A stretch of 64,000 nt of DNA from UBA1535 sp964371035 (GTDB taxonomy: Bacteria > Bacillota > Clostridia > Tissierellales > Sedimentibacteraceae): NCBI GenBank assembly GCA_964371035.1, contig CAYJLG010000001.1:139667-203666 (forward strand). The letters are read 5' to 3'. This document shows, piece after piece, positions 45,138 through 55,014 of the stretch. The notes beneath the pieces are model-generated. The model was not told the origin of the DNA and made no database searches. It saw only the letters and a program-made list of their open reading frames with translations. Both the position numbers and the translations under genes were made by a program. Numbering within the stretch: position 1 is the stretch's first letter; every line of letters starts with the position of its first letter.

Positions 45138-46182
45138 ATATATAGAATTCCTTATAGTCATTTTTTGCATATCTTTTGGTCACACTAAGCGATTGATGAT
45201 TTGTCTCGATAATCCAACTACTTATGATTTTATTTATCGACTTAGGTATTGAATGTATAGCTTTATGAAACAGTAGCAAAACTAAGCCATATTGTCTATA
45301 TTCGGGCAAAACTCCTATCTCCATGATTTTTATTGTCTTATATTTATTAAATAAAGAGCGAATTACAGTTTTAATTCCTATTTTTTCGCCACGTTTGACA
45401 TTTTCATTGAAATCTGGATATAAAAACATAAATCCGACATCTTTTCCTTTATGGGTCACAAATATGATGTTTTCCTTTTTCAATACTGTTTTGAAGTCAC
45501 AAAACATATCAAAATCTTCAGAAATTTCTCTGTTATAATAATAAGGATGTTCACTAAATATTATATTATTAAGCGAATTATATCTTTTAATTGTATTTTC
45601 ATAGTCCTTTTTGAAATCTCCAAATTCAGTTTCAAATCTTTTGAAAATCTTTTGAAATTTAGTTACATCTTTATCTATTTCGTGTTTTGCGTTTTGATGG
45701 CTTCCCGTAAAACTTTTAAAGCATATTTTATCTAATTGTAAAAAATAATCGTGATAATATTCTTTACACATATTTTCTGAAAAACTTAATTTTTCGGCCT
45801 TTTTAGGAAATCCGACTGCATTGTTGATATGTCCGTCTATTCCTATAGTCATTTTTTTAGCACCGTGTTCATTTGCCATTTTTTCTGCATACAAAAGCAA
45901 TTCATTTACATACAAATCAGCATTTTTCAACGCCTCAAAAAAACTTATAAAGAGAGTTTCTTTAGCATTTTTATGTATGATAAGCAGTGCCGATGCGTAC
46001 GTTGTGCCATCATCGTCGCAAAATTTCACAAATTCTTGTATTGAATTTTTTCTAAAAGACATTTTTTCATCATTTACTAAAAACAGTAAATCAGATTTAT
46101 TGTCTTTAAAGTTTTCGTCGTTTTGATAGATCGATTTATAAAATTTAAAATGCTCATCCATATTTGTTTTATATATTTTCAT
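45118..46182 (-). CDS. GNAT-fold protein of the radical SAM operon
   Basis: This 354-residue protein shows an N-terminal GNAT-like half (IDGHINNAVGF pattern) and a C-terminal half with the acetyl-CoA loop region IMEIGVLPEYRQYGLVLLL. It belongs to large N-acyltransferase-like proteins seen beside lipid or secondary-metabolite genes. It is nine bases after the radical SAM gene at 46192 and overlaps the FemAB-like gene. It probably acylates the product of the operon; this is inference. Confidence 0.65.
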   Translation of the reverse strand: MKIYKTNMDEHFKFYKSIYQNDENFKDNKSDLLFLVNDEKMSFRKNSIQEFVKFCDDDGTTYASALLIIHKNAKETLFISFFEALKNADLYVNELLLYAEKMANEHGAKKMTIGIDGHINNAVGFPKKAEKLSFSENMCKEYYHDYFLQLDKICFKSFTGSHQNAKHEIDKDVTKFQKIFKRFETEFGDFKKDYENTIKRYNSLNNIIFSEHPYYYNREISEDFDMFCDFKTVLKKENIIFVTHKGKDVGFMFLYPDFNENVKRGEKIGIKTVIRSLFNKYKTIKIMEIGVLPEYRQYGLVLLLFHKAIHSIPKSINKIISSWIIETNHQSLSVTKRYAKNDYKEFYIYEKTFK

Positions 46183-46191
46183 TTCGACTCC

Positions 46192-47502
46192 TCAAATAAT
46201 ATTCGGTGTTATTCCTCTTTTAATTTGATACCTGTAATATAGATTTATGTAGAAATAAAAAATATACTTCAAAGGTGTTTTCATAAAATTTACATTTAAT
46301 AATGTACGTTTTGTAATGCTTTTAAGCGAAAATACTCTTTTATATAAGTTCCAATATTCATTAGTCAATTCTTTTTCAGTCATATTTTTTGGCTTATGCA
46401 CAGCAAAAGCACCATTATACTCATACATATCAGAAGATGTGATCCGCCCTGCTTTTATCATATTATCATAAAAAACAGTACCAGGAATCGGAGTCAAAAT
46501 ATAAAATCTCGGCACAGTAATCTCATTTTCAACTATAAAATCATGAGTTTTCCTTATGCTTTCAATCGTATCTCCGTCTGCACCTATGACCATTTCAGTA
46601 GATACATCTATACCATAAGACTGTATTTTTTTTATCTGTTCATTATACCTTGATACTTTAGCCCAACCCTTAGACATAGATTTTAAACTCTCTTGTGATA
46701 TGCTTTCAAGTCCAAAAGATAGTGATATACATCCACTCTTAGCTACTGCTTTTAGCATCTCTTCATCATCTGCAATCGAAATTTCACATTGAGAAAGCCA
46801 TGTCATACCTAATTTTTCTATTTCTTTGCAAAGTTTTAGCATATATTCTCTATTTGATAAAATGTTGTCATCCAATAATAAAAATTTCTTGTATCCAAGT
46901 TCGCGTACCTTATTGATATCACGCATGACATCTTCTACAGTACGTCTCATATATCTATTTTTGTAGAGACAGTAAACAGAACAAAATGAGCAAGAATTCG
47001 GACAACCTCTACCTGCTTGCACTGGCAAAAAATCGCCTATTTTTTTGCCCTCAAAAACTTCATATTTCGGTAAAGGATAAGACAGTTCTGATAAAGGCAT
47101 ATCATAAAATTCTTGTAAATTGCCGTTTTTAAAGTCTGTTAACATTTTTGGAAAAGAGATTTCAGCATCTCCGATTATTACGCTGTCACAATATTTTTTT
47201 GCTTCAGAAGGCATTAGGCTCGCCATATATCCACCCATCACAACTGTTTTCCCGCGCGATTTATACTCTTTTGCTATATCAATACTTCTAACTATTGCAT
47301 GTCCCATTCCAGAAATTAAAATTATATCTGCATCTGTACCAAAATCAACGTCTTCTATAGTTTCTAAAACACATTCAAATTCGTCATCTGGACAAAGAGC
47401 TGCTAATATTGCAGGAGCAAGTCCGACAAAGTACAATTTAGATTTTTTGATTAAATGTTTACCATTATAATAAGGTGTTGATTGGATAAAATATATTTTC
47501 AT
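46192..47502 (-). CDS. B12-binding-type radical SAM protein 4
   Basis: This 436-residue protein has an N-terminal Rossmann-like cobalamin-binding-type domain (1-150) without the DxHxxG histidine motif. The radical SAM barrel follows with the [4Fe-4S] triad CPNSCSFC (about 168-175), preceded by VQAGRG. It is the most divergent of the four paralogues. Its ATG overlaps the stop of the upstream gene (TGATG). The chemistry is unknown; methylation or ring formation at unactivated carbon is typical of the family. Confidence 0.8.
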   Translation of the reverse strand: MKIYFIQSTPYYNGKHLIKKSKLYFVGLAPAILAALCPDDEFECVLETIEDVDFGTDADIILISGMGHAIVRSIDIAKEYKSRGKTVVMGGYMASLMPSEAKKYCDSVIIGDAEISFPKMLTDFKNGNLQEFYDMPLSELSYPLPKYEVFEGKKIGDFLPVQAGRGCPNSCSFCSVYCLYKNRYMRRTVEDVMRDINKVRELGYKKFLLLDDNILSNREYMLKLCKEIEKLGMTWLSQCEISIADDEEMLKAVAKSGCISLSFGLESISQESLKSMSKGWAKVSRYNEQIKKIQSYGIDVSTEMVIGADGDTIESIRKTHDFIVENEITVPRFYILTPIPGTVFYDNMIKAGRITSSDMYEYNGAFAVHKPKNMTEKELTNEYWNLYKRVFSLKSITKRTLLNVNFMKTPLKYIFYFYINLYYRYQIKRGITPNII

Positions 47503-48842
47503 CAGTTTTTACCTTTCATCATTCTTTTTAGATAAGATGTCAGCATGTTTTTATAAAAATCAATATCCATAAAATCATATATCCCGCTTTTTTTAGCTAT
47601 TTTAAACAATTTCAAAAACAAATCGTAATAATAGAAATAAAATTTTTCGCGAGAAATCTTTTCAGGATCTAAGACTAAATGCAAAAAGTCGTATTCTTCG
47701 ACATCATCAGATGTGATGCGATCTTTGTATTCTTCATATAAAGGAGTGCCCGGTATCGGCGTAAAAACAGAAACTGTTACATATCTAAGCCCAGTTTTAA
47801 GCACAAAATCATAAATTTTTTCAAAATATTCTTTATCAGCATCTATGCCTGCAATCATAAGAGCAATTAAATTAGCTCCGTTATTTTCAACTATCTCTAT
47901 ACAACGCCTATTATCGTCCATACTCGTCTGTTTATTCATACTCTTAAGCTCATCGTCGCTCACAGCTTCAATTCCGACCAAGAAATACTTAAATCCTACA
48001 TCGATAAGCATCCTCACTATATCTTCATTTTTAGAGATAAAATCTGCTCTTGCATAGCATATGAAAGTTTTATTTATGTGATTTTCTCTTATTAGGTTTG
48101 CAAATTGAATTATCCTTTCTCTGTTTACCAAAAAATCATCATCCACAATTTGAATATTATCACTCGGTATAGTCTTTATTTCCTCTATCACCTTCTCTAT
48201 GTCTCTCGTACGATATTTCCCACCCGCAAGTAGCGTGCAGTAACAAAAATTGCAGTTATATGGACAAGAAAATGCAGTTTTAACGCTAGCAATTTCACTT
48301 AAATGCAAGTATTTATAGTGATGTTTATTTTTCGCAAAAAAACTTCTGTCAGGTACAGGTAGACTGTTTATGTCTATAGGCTTTATTTCATTTACCACGT
48401 ATTCATCAGCATTTTTATAGACCAAACCGTTGATATTTTCTAATTTTTCGCCTTTTAGCAGCGCCGATAAATCTGATATACCTTCACTTCTATATATATA
48501 ATCTACAAATTTATCTTTCATACGCTCATAATTCAATTGAGCGTGAACGCCACCGACTACAGTAATTATATCGGGATTTATTTCCTTTGCAATTTTCGAA
48601 TATTTTAGCATGAGTTTTTCCTGTGTTATATATCCAGATATCGCTATAACATCAGGTTTTTCACGCAGAATTGTATCTTTAACAGAGATTTTTTCTATAA
48701 TCCCATCGTAAATATAACAATCAAACCCATCTTTACTAAGTACAGTATAAATATATTCAAGTTCTAAAGGCTCATTGTCTAAAATGTTGATGAAACTGAG
48801 CGTGTTAGGAGCTTGCGGTCTTACGAGAAGAACTTTCATCAT
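47502..48842 (-). CDS. B12-binding-type radical SAM protein 3
   Basis: This 446-residue protein opens with MKVLLVRPQAP and PLELEYIYTVLS, the family's N-terminal domain with VVGGVHAQLN. The cluster motif is CPYNCNFC, in AFSCPYNCNFCYCTLL. IVDDDFLVNRERI and VGIEAVSDDELKSMNKQTS show that it shares its plan with the proteins at 48805 and 50224. AAGGAGGG precedes the ATG, and the gene overlaps the upstream gene by 38 bases. Confidence 0.82.
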   Translation of the reverse strand: MMKVLLVRPQAPNTLSFINILDNEPLELEYIYTVLSKDGFDCYIYDGIIEKISVKDTILREKPDVIAISGYITQEKLMLKYSKIAKEINPDIITVVGGVHAQLNYERMKDKFVDYIYRSEGISDLSALLKGEKLENINGLVYKNADEYVVNEIKPIDINSLPVPDRSFFAKNKHHYKYLHLSEIASVKTAFSCPYNCNFCYCTLLAGGKYRTRDIEKVIEEIKTIPSDNIQIVDDDFLVNRERIIQFANLIRENHINKTFICYARADFISKNEDIVRMLIDVGFKYFLVGIEAVSDDELKSMNKQTSMDDNRRCIEIVENNGANLIALMIAGIDADKEYFEKIYDFVLKTGLRYVTVSVFTPIPGTPLYEEYKDRITSDDVEEYDFLHLVLDPEKISREKFYFYYYDLFLKLFKIAKKSGIYDFMDIDFYKNMLTSYLKRMMKGKN

Positions 48843-50217
48843 TTGGTTCCCTCCTTAGTATGTTTTTCACATAAACACCAAGTAAAGATTTAAATCCCAA
48901 TGTCATTTTTATACTGTTACTAAGTGGTATGTTTTTTCTTACATATTTTAATGAGTGACGATTTAAATTTACTTTTATTGCGAGCAAAAGCACTTGTGTA
49001 TAAAACTGTTTCAAAGACATTTTCGACGGTTTTATCAAAACATCGCCAAAATTCCATTTGTCATAGTCTTCCATAGAGTAAATCAATCTATCTTTATATT
49101 CGTCGTAAAGAGGTGTTAGTGGGTGTGGCACAAGAGGCGAAAAAGTTATAAGCTCAGGTTTTAGGTCTTCTATGTACTTAAGCATTCTTTTAAAATCTGA
49201 TTTAGCCCAATCAGGATGTATTATAAATGAGCACCAACATGCGATATCATTTTTGTGAAGCAATTCTGTAGCAATCGCATTTTCGTCTACTGTAGCCGCT
49301 TTATTGTATTCTTTTAATCTATCGTCATCAAAAGCTTCATAACCGACAATTACAGCCATCAAACCTACTTTATTAAGTCTTTTGAGCAAATGTGGCTTCT
49401 CTAAAATACTATTGACACTGCCATAGCACATATACTGTTTTTTTATGCCTTGCTCTTCTAAAAGTTCACAAAATCGCAAGAGTCTTTTTTCATTTATGAG
49501 AAAATCATTGTCACAAATCATAACATAAGGTTCTTCTAAATCTCTAATTTGTACTACTATTTCTTCTATATTGATTTCAGACACTTCAGAGCCTTCTAAT
49601 TTCCATCTTACGCAAAATTTACATTTATTTCTGCAACCATAAGCTGTTTGTAAAACTGCGCAAGGCTTAAATCCAATATATTGATAATTTTTACGATATT
49701 TTTTTGTGGATTCTCTGTCGGGAACTATATATTCGTTTCCATGCACAATATCAGGACTCTCGAATTTTTGAGATTTTGAATGCACACCAGCTAAAACTTC
49801 AGGCAATTTTTTTCCTTCGATTTCATCCAATATTTGTTTCAAATTAGCTTTAGTCGTGGACTTAAACACATAATCAACTTCTTCTGAAAAAAATGAATTT
49901 GGGAAACAAGTCGCCTGCACTCCACCTATAAATACCCTAATATTCAAATCAAATTGCTTTGATTTCTTTGCTATTTCAAGCACATTCACAACATCTGTAC
50001 ACTGTGAAGTGACTCCTACAATGTCCGGTTTAAAATCTTCAAGATATGTTTCTAATTTTGATTTTGGTTCCGCCATAAAATCAACCAACAACACTTGATG
50101 ATTCAGTTCCTTTAATATCGAAAATACACATTCGAGACCTAAAGGTTCTCCGAACATAAAATTCTTAACAGTAGTTATATTTTTATTAACCCAAGGCCTG
50201 ACGAGTAAAATTTTCAT
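48805..50217 (-). CDS. B12-binding-type radical SAM protein 2
   Basis: This 470-residue protein begins MKILLVRPWVNKN and has FIGGVQATCFP in the N-terminal domain. The cluster motif is CRNKCKFC, in TAYGCRNKCKFCVRW. Late motifs match its neighbours: ICDNDFLINEKRLLRF and VGYEAFDDDRLKEYNKAAT. It is six bases after the gene at 50224. Its product is presumably used by the same pathway. Confidence 0.82.
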   Translation of the reverse strand: MKILLVRPWVNKNITTVKNFMFGEPLGLECVFSILKELNHQVLLVDFMAEPKSKLETYLEDFKPDIVGVTSQCTDVVNVLEIAKKSKQFDLNIRVFIGGVQATCFPNSFFSEEVDYVFKSTTKANLKQILDEIEGKKLPEVLAGVHSKSQKFESPDIVHGNEYIVPDRESTKKYRKNYQYIGFKPCAVLQTAYGCRNKCKFCVRWKLEGSEVSEINIEEIVVQIRDLEEPYVMICDNDFLINEKRLLRFCELLEEQGIKKQYMCYGSVNSILEKPHLLKRLNKVGLMAVIVGYEAFDDDRLKEYNKAATVDENAIATELLHKNDIACWCSFIIHPDWAKSDFKRMLKYIEDLKPELITFSPLVPHPLTPLYDEYKDRLIYSMEDYDKWNFGDVLIKPSKMSLKQFYTQVLLLAIKVNLNRHSLKYVRKNIPLSNSIKMTLGFKSLLGVYVKNILRREPNDESSSRKTASS

Positions 50218-50223
50218 ACCGTA

Positions 50224-51504
50224 CTACCTTCCTTTGATTATTTTTTTGATGTATTGAAAAGTTATTGCACCTGCGCCTACAGAAAGCTTTAAAGTAGTTT
50301 TAAATCCATATTTTTTGATCATATATACTATATTTTCAAAAGGTAATGTTATTTTGTAATACAATTTAATTATCTCAAAATAGTATTGTCTGATTGATAT
50401 TTTTTCAGGTTTTACTACAAGATGAGCCATATCCCATTTTTCGTGTTCACTGTATGGAATAATTAATTTATCTTTATATTCATCAAAATATTTTGTGCCT
50501 TTCATAGGTGTAAATGGTTGAAGGTTTACAAAAACCAATCCTAATTTTCTTATGTAATTATATAAATTTTTAAAATCTGATTTATCCCAATCAATTCCTA
50601 AAATAATAGTAGCATAACATTCTATATCGTATTTTTGCAAAATTTTAACAGCTTTCTCATTGTCGTTCAAATCAGATTTTTTGTTGTATTTGTCAAGTTC
50701 CTCTTGTCTTGAAGCCTCTATGCCGACTATCACAGCACTTAAGCCTACACTCTTAAGCAGCTTTAATATGTCTTCATTGTTAGCGATAAAATCTGCCCTG
50801 CCATACACCAAAAAATTCTTCTTTATCCCTTTTTCTTCTAATTTTTCAGCAAAATAGATTAATCTTTTTTTATCAAATAAAAAATCATCATCTACTATAT
50901 ATACTTCTTTTTGCTCTATTCTTTGAAGCTCGTCTATGACATCGTCAACGTCTCTGGGTAAGTACGGTGATATCTCTTTACAGAAGCAAAAATTGCAGTT
51001 GTATGGGCAACCAAGCGATGTTTTAATGAGCGCACAGTGATTTGCAAAAAGATAATAATATTTATCTTTATATTTGTCAACAGATTTTCTATCAGGCAAA
51101 ATTCCCTCAAAACTATCGATTGAAAACAACTCATAAAAATCTCTTTCGCTTCTACATACTATATCTATATTTTCATCTAAAAAATCCTCGGGACATACTG
51201 TTGCGTGGACTCCGCCCACATAAACTTTAATGCTAATATCTATTGATTTAATAGTTTTTGCATAATCTTTTACGACTCCGATATGGCTTATGTAGGCAGT
51301 TATGCCTACGATGTCAGGTTTGAATGAAAGTATATGCTTATCAAGAGAAGATTTTTCTAAAATCATGTCTAAAATCTCAACGTCGTGATTATGCTTTTTC
51401 AAAACAGATGTAAGGGTCATAAGTTCAAGCGGTTCACAAACCATAACACTTTGCAAGCCTATCGTATCCTTATGCGGTTTAGGTCTAATTAACAATATTT
51501 TCAT
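50224..51504 (-). CDS. B12-binding-type radical SAM protein 1
   Basis: This 426-residue protein begins MKILLIRPKPHKD and has VYVGGVHATVCPED in the N-terminal domain. The cluster motif CPYNCNFC is in TSLGCPYNCNFCFCKE, followed by VDDDFLFDKKRLIYF and GIEASRQEELDKYNKKS. It closely parallels the next two paralogues, which indicates tandem duplication. I start it at ATG 51504, which overlaps the end of the methyltransferase gene; an earlier start adds eight residues. Confidence 0.82.
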   Translation of the reverse strand: MKILLIRPKPHKDTIGLQSVMVCEPLELMTLTSVLKKHNHDVEILDMILEKSSLDKHILSFKPDIVGITAYISHIGVVKDYAKTIKSIDISIKVYVGGVHATVCPEDFLDENIDIVCRSERDFYELFSIDSFEGILPDRKSVDKYKDKYYYLFANHCALIKTSLGCPYNCNFCFCKEISPYLPRDVDDVIDELQRIEQKEVYIVDDDFLFDKKRLIYFAEKLEEKGIKKNFLVYGRADFIANNEDILKLLKSVGLSAVIVGIEASRQEELDKYNKKSDLNDNEKAVKILQKYDIECYATIILGIDWDKSDFKNLYNYIRKLGLVFVNLQPFTPMKGTKYFDEYKDKLIIPYSEHEKWDMAHLVVKPEKISIRQYYFEIIKLYYKITLPFENIVYMIKKYGFKTTLKLSVGAGAITFQYIKKIIKGR

Positions 51505-52114
51505 TTTTAGGCTCCAATACAAATCCATATATAGAAGGCATAAACATCTTCTTTTTTATTAAAAAGACATCAACTGTGTCAAAATGTTTTTCGCTCATCT
51601 TCAAGAAATCTTTTTTCGACAAATAGTCGGCTTTTTCTGCTGTGAATTCAACAAAAAACATAACAATTTTGTCATAGATTGAATTTTTACTCGCTTGCAC
51701 AAATATGATTTTTCCGTTTTTATTTGTGAGTTTTGAAAATTTCTCTAAAACTTTCTCTTTATCGTTATAATAAGGAAATGAATGACAACAAGTTATGATA
51801 TCAAACTTCTCTAAATTTTCGTAATCATGTACATCGCATACTCTAAAATTTATTCTATCATTTTTGTCTATTGCAATCTTTATCATTTCTGATGATTTAT
51901 CAATTCCAAAAAAATGTGCTTTTTCGTATTTTTTGTAGACTACGTTTAGAAGCTCTGCTGTCGCACAGCCTGCATCGAGCATTTTAAAACTATCTTCCTT
52001 TTTATAAAGTTTTTCTATGTATTTTAACACTGCCTCCCGTGTAGGAGAAAGTGAATATTTTTGCACCCATAAGTCATCATACTTTTTAGCTAATTTATCC
52101 CATACACTTTTCAT
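51485..52114 (-). CDS. Class I SAM-dependent methyltransferase, first gene of the radical SAM operon
   Basis: This 209-residue methyltransferase begins KSVWDKLAKKYDDLW and has motif I KMLDAGCATAELL with a following HFFGIDKSSEMI. The post-I segment is FDIITCCHSFPYYNDKEK. It probably methylates a small molecule. AAGGAGAT lies before the ATG. The operon promoter is at 52175-52203. Confidence 0.82.
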   Translation of the reverse strand: MKSVWDKLAKKYDDLWVQKYSLSPTREAVLKYIEKLYKKEDSFKMLDAGCATAELLNVVYKKYEKAHFFGIDKSSEMIKIAIDKNDRINFRVCDVHDYENLEKFDIITCCHSFPYYNDKEKVLEKFSKLTNKNGKIIFVQASKNSIYDKIVMFFVEFTAEKADYLSKKDFLKMSEKHFDTVDVFLIKKKMFMPSIYGFVLEPKNENIVN

Positions 52115-52174
52115 TTGATCTCCTTGTACGTTAGTTACAATAATTTTGCTACAAATAAAACACTTACCATTATC

Positions 52175-52203
52175 ATTATATCAATCAAAAAATGTAAAAT
52201 CAA
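52175..52203 (-). promoter_or_regulatory. Promoter of the seven-gene radical SAM operon
   Basis: TTGATT (52198-52203) and TATAAT (52175-52180), 17 bases apart on the minus strand. It lies about 60 bases before the methyltransferase start and just after the terminator of the PepSY gene. Confidence 0.72.
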
Positions 52204-52238
52204 CAAAAACAAGCATATTCTACATTTTATTTTCAAAA

Positions 52239-52271
52239 AAACCTCCTAATCGCTAATAGATTAAGAGGTTT
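52239..52271 (-). terminator. Terminator of the PepSY protein gene
   Basis: A 13-base-pair stem with one mismatch (52239-52251 with 52259-52271), a 7-base loop and seven Ts on the minus strand. It separates the PepSY gene from the radical SAM promoter. Confidence 0.87.
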
Positions 52272-52331
52272 AATTTCATTAAAACTTTATAGGTGAGTTA
52301 TTTAGATGTTATTTGTGATTTCAACTTGTTC

Positions 52332-53483
<1,152 letters not shown>

Positions 53484-53636
53484 AATAATCACTTTCCTCT
53501 CGATTTTTTATTTTATAGTTGGATATCCTATTTTTATTTTTAGCTTAATTTGCTATTCATAAGGTTAATGCATCAGGAGTATATTTTATTGCAAAGAAAT
53601 TTGAAAAATTTTTAATTATTTTAATTTAAATTAAAA

Positions 53637-53666
53637 AAACCTCTATATTTCAACACGTAGAGGTTT
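53637..53666 (-). terminator. Terminator of the dehydratase activator operon
   Basis: A 9-bp perfect stem (53637-53645 with 53658-53666) with a 12-base loop and a T-run on the minus strand, downstream of the gene at 53729. Confidence 0.8.
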
Positions 53667-53728
53667 CAAAAATAATTCAAACTATGCTATTTTATTACAG
53701 GTTTTATCTGAATTGGGATTAAATTTCA

Positions 53729-55012
53729 TTAATCTGCAGCAGATATTTTTTTTGAGTTATCGTTTTGTTCTTTCTTTTCTAAATTTTCTCTTGCAACTGC
53801 CAACATTAATTTTATGCGATTTTCTTGATTTACCCTAGTTGCACCTGGATCATAATCTATCGGCACTATATTAGAAGTAGGATGAATTTCTTTTATTTTT
53901 CTAACCATGCCTTTTCCAACTATATGATTTGGCAAACACCCAAAGGGTTGTGCACAAACAATATTTTCATATCCTTGTTCTATTAATTCCATCATTTCAG
54001 CAGTTAAAAGCCATCCTTCACCCATTTTACAACCATATCCAATTATAGGCTTTGCTAATGATTTCATATGCTTAAACGTAGAAGGAGCTTTAAAATTGCT
54101 TTCACTCAACACACTAATCATAATTTCCTCATACTTTAAGAAGAAAGTTAAAATAGTATCGAGAAGTTTTTCAGTAATCATATTTCCGCCATAAAGCTTA
54201 ATATCATCCAGCCTAGTTTCTATGCAATAAAGAATAAAACCTAGCAATCCTGGAATCATTACTTCACAGTTTTCAGAATGTAAAAATTCCTCTAAGCCAT
54301 TATTAGCAACCGCAGAATATTTAACATAAATTTCACCAACTATTCCAACTTTAACTTTATTTGATTTGATTATTTCTATATTTTCAAAATCTAAAACTAT
54401 CTGTCTTAAATAATTCTCAACTTGTTTATTAGTCAAAGCTTGTTTTTTATGTATTTTTTCTGATAAAAAGGCAACCCACTTGTCTACGCAATTTTGACTA
54501 GACCCCTTTATTTTCTCATATGGTCTTGTTTGGTTATGTAAAAGCATTAGCATATCTCCATACACTATCGATACTACAGCCTTTCTTAACAATGATAAAC
54601 TCAGCTTAAAACCACTATTTTTTTCAAGCCCTGAAAAATTTATAGAAATAACAGGAACATTTGACATGTTTGCATTTTCTAATGCTTTTCGCAATAGATG
54701 TATATAATTACTAGCACGACAACCACCACCAGTTTGAGTCATTATCAATGCAGTTTTATCGACATCATAATTACCACTTTTTAATGCGCTAATCATCTGC
54801 CCTATAGTTACTAGTGCAGGATAACAAGTATCATTATGGACATACTTCAAACCTTCTCCAATTATATTACGTTCTGTCGTAGTCAACAGTTCCATATCGT
54901 ATCCTAAGCTTAAAAACAGCTTTTGCAAAATTTTGAAATGTATATCACACATGTTTGGAAAAAGAATTTTGTGTGTTTTCTTCATTTCTTTAGTAAATTC
55001 AATTCTTTCCAT
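53729..55012 (-). CDS. 2-hydroxyacyl-CoA dehydratase activator-like protein, C-terminal part as separate gene
   Basis: This 427-residue protein matches the C-terminal third of the large clostridial activator-dehydratase fusion proteins (about 1400 residues). It shows FPNMCDIHFKILQKLF, YVHNDTCYPALVTIGQMI, TQTGGGCRASNYIHLLR and a final PFGCLPNHI with conserved cysteines of an Fe-S protein. AAGGAG lies between it and the preceding stop, two bases from its ATG, so it is a distinct gene, not a sequencing frameshift. It is co-transcribed with 55015. Its natural substrate is unknown. Confidence 0.82.
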   Translation of the reverse strand: MERIEFTKEMKKTHKILFPNMCDIHFKILQKLFLSLGYDMELLTTTERNIIGEGLKYVHNDTCYPALVTIGQMISALKSGNYDVDKTALIMTQTGGGCRASNYIHLLRKALENANMSNVPVISINFSGLEKNSGFKLSLSLLRKAVVSIVYGDMLMLLHNQTRPYEKIKGSSQNCVDKWVAFLSEKIHKKQALTNKQVENYLRQIVLDFENIEIIKSNKVKVGIVGEIYVKYSAVANNGLEEFLHSENCEVMIPGLLGFILYCIETRLDDIKLYGGNMITEKLLDTILTFFLKYEEIMISVLSESNFKAPSTFKHMKSLAKPIIGYGCKMGEGWLLTAEMMELIEQGYENIVCAQPFGCLPNHIVGKGMVRKIKEIHPTSNIVPIDYDPGATRVNQENRIKLMLAVARENLEKKEQNDNSKKISAAD

Positions 55013-55014
55013 AA

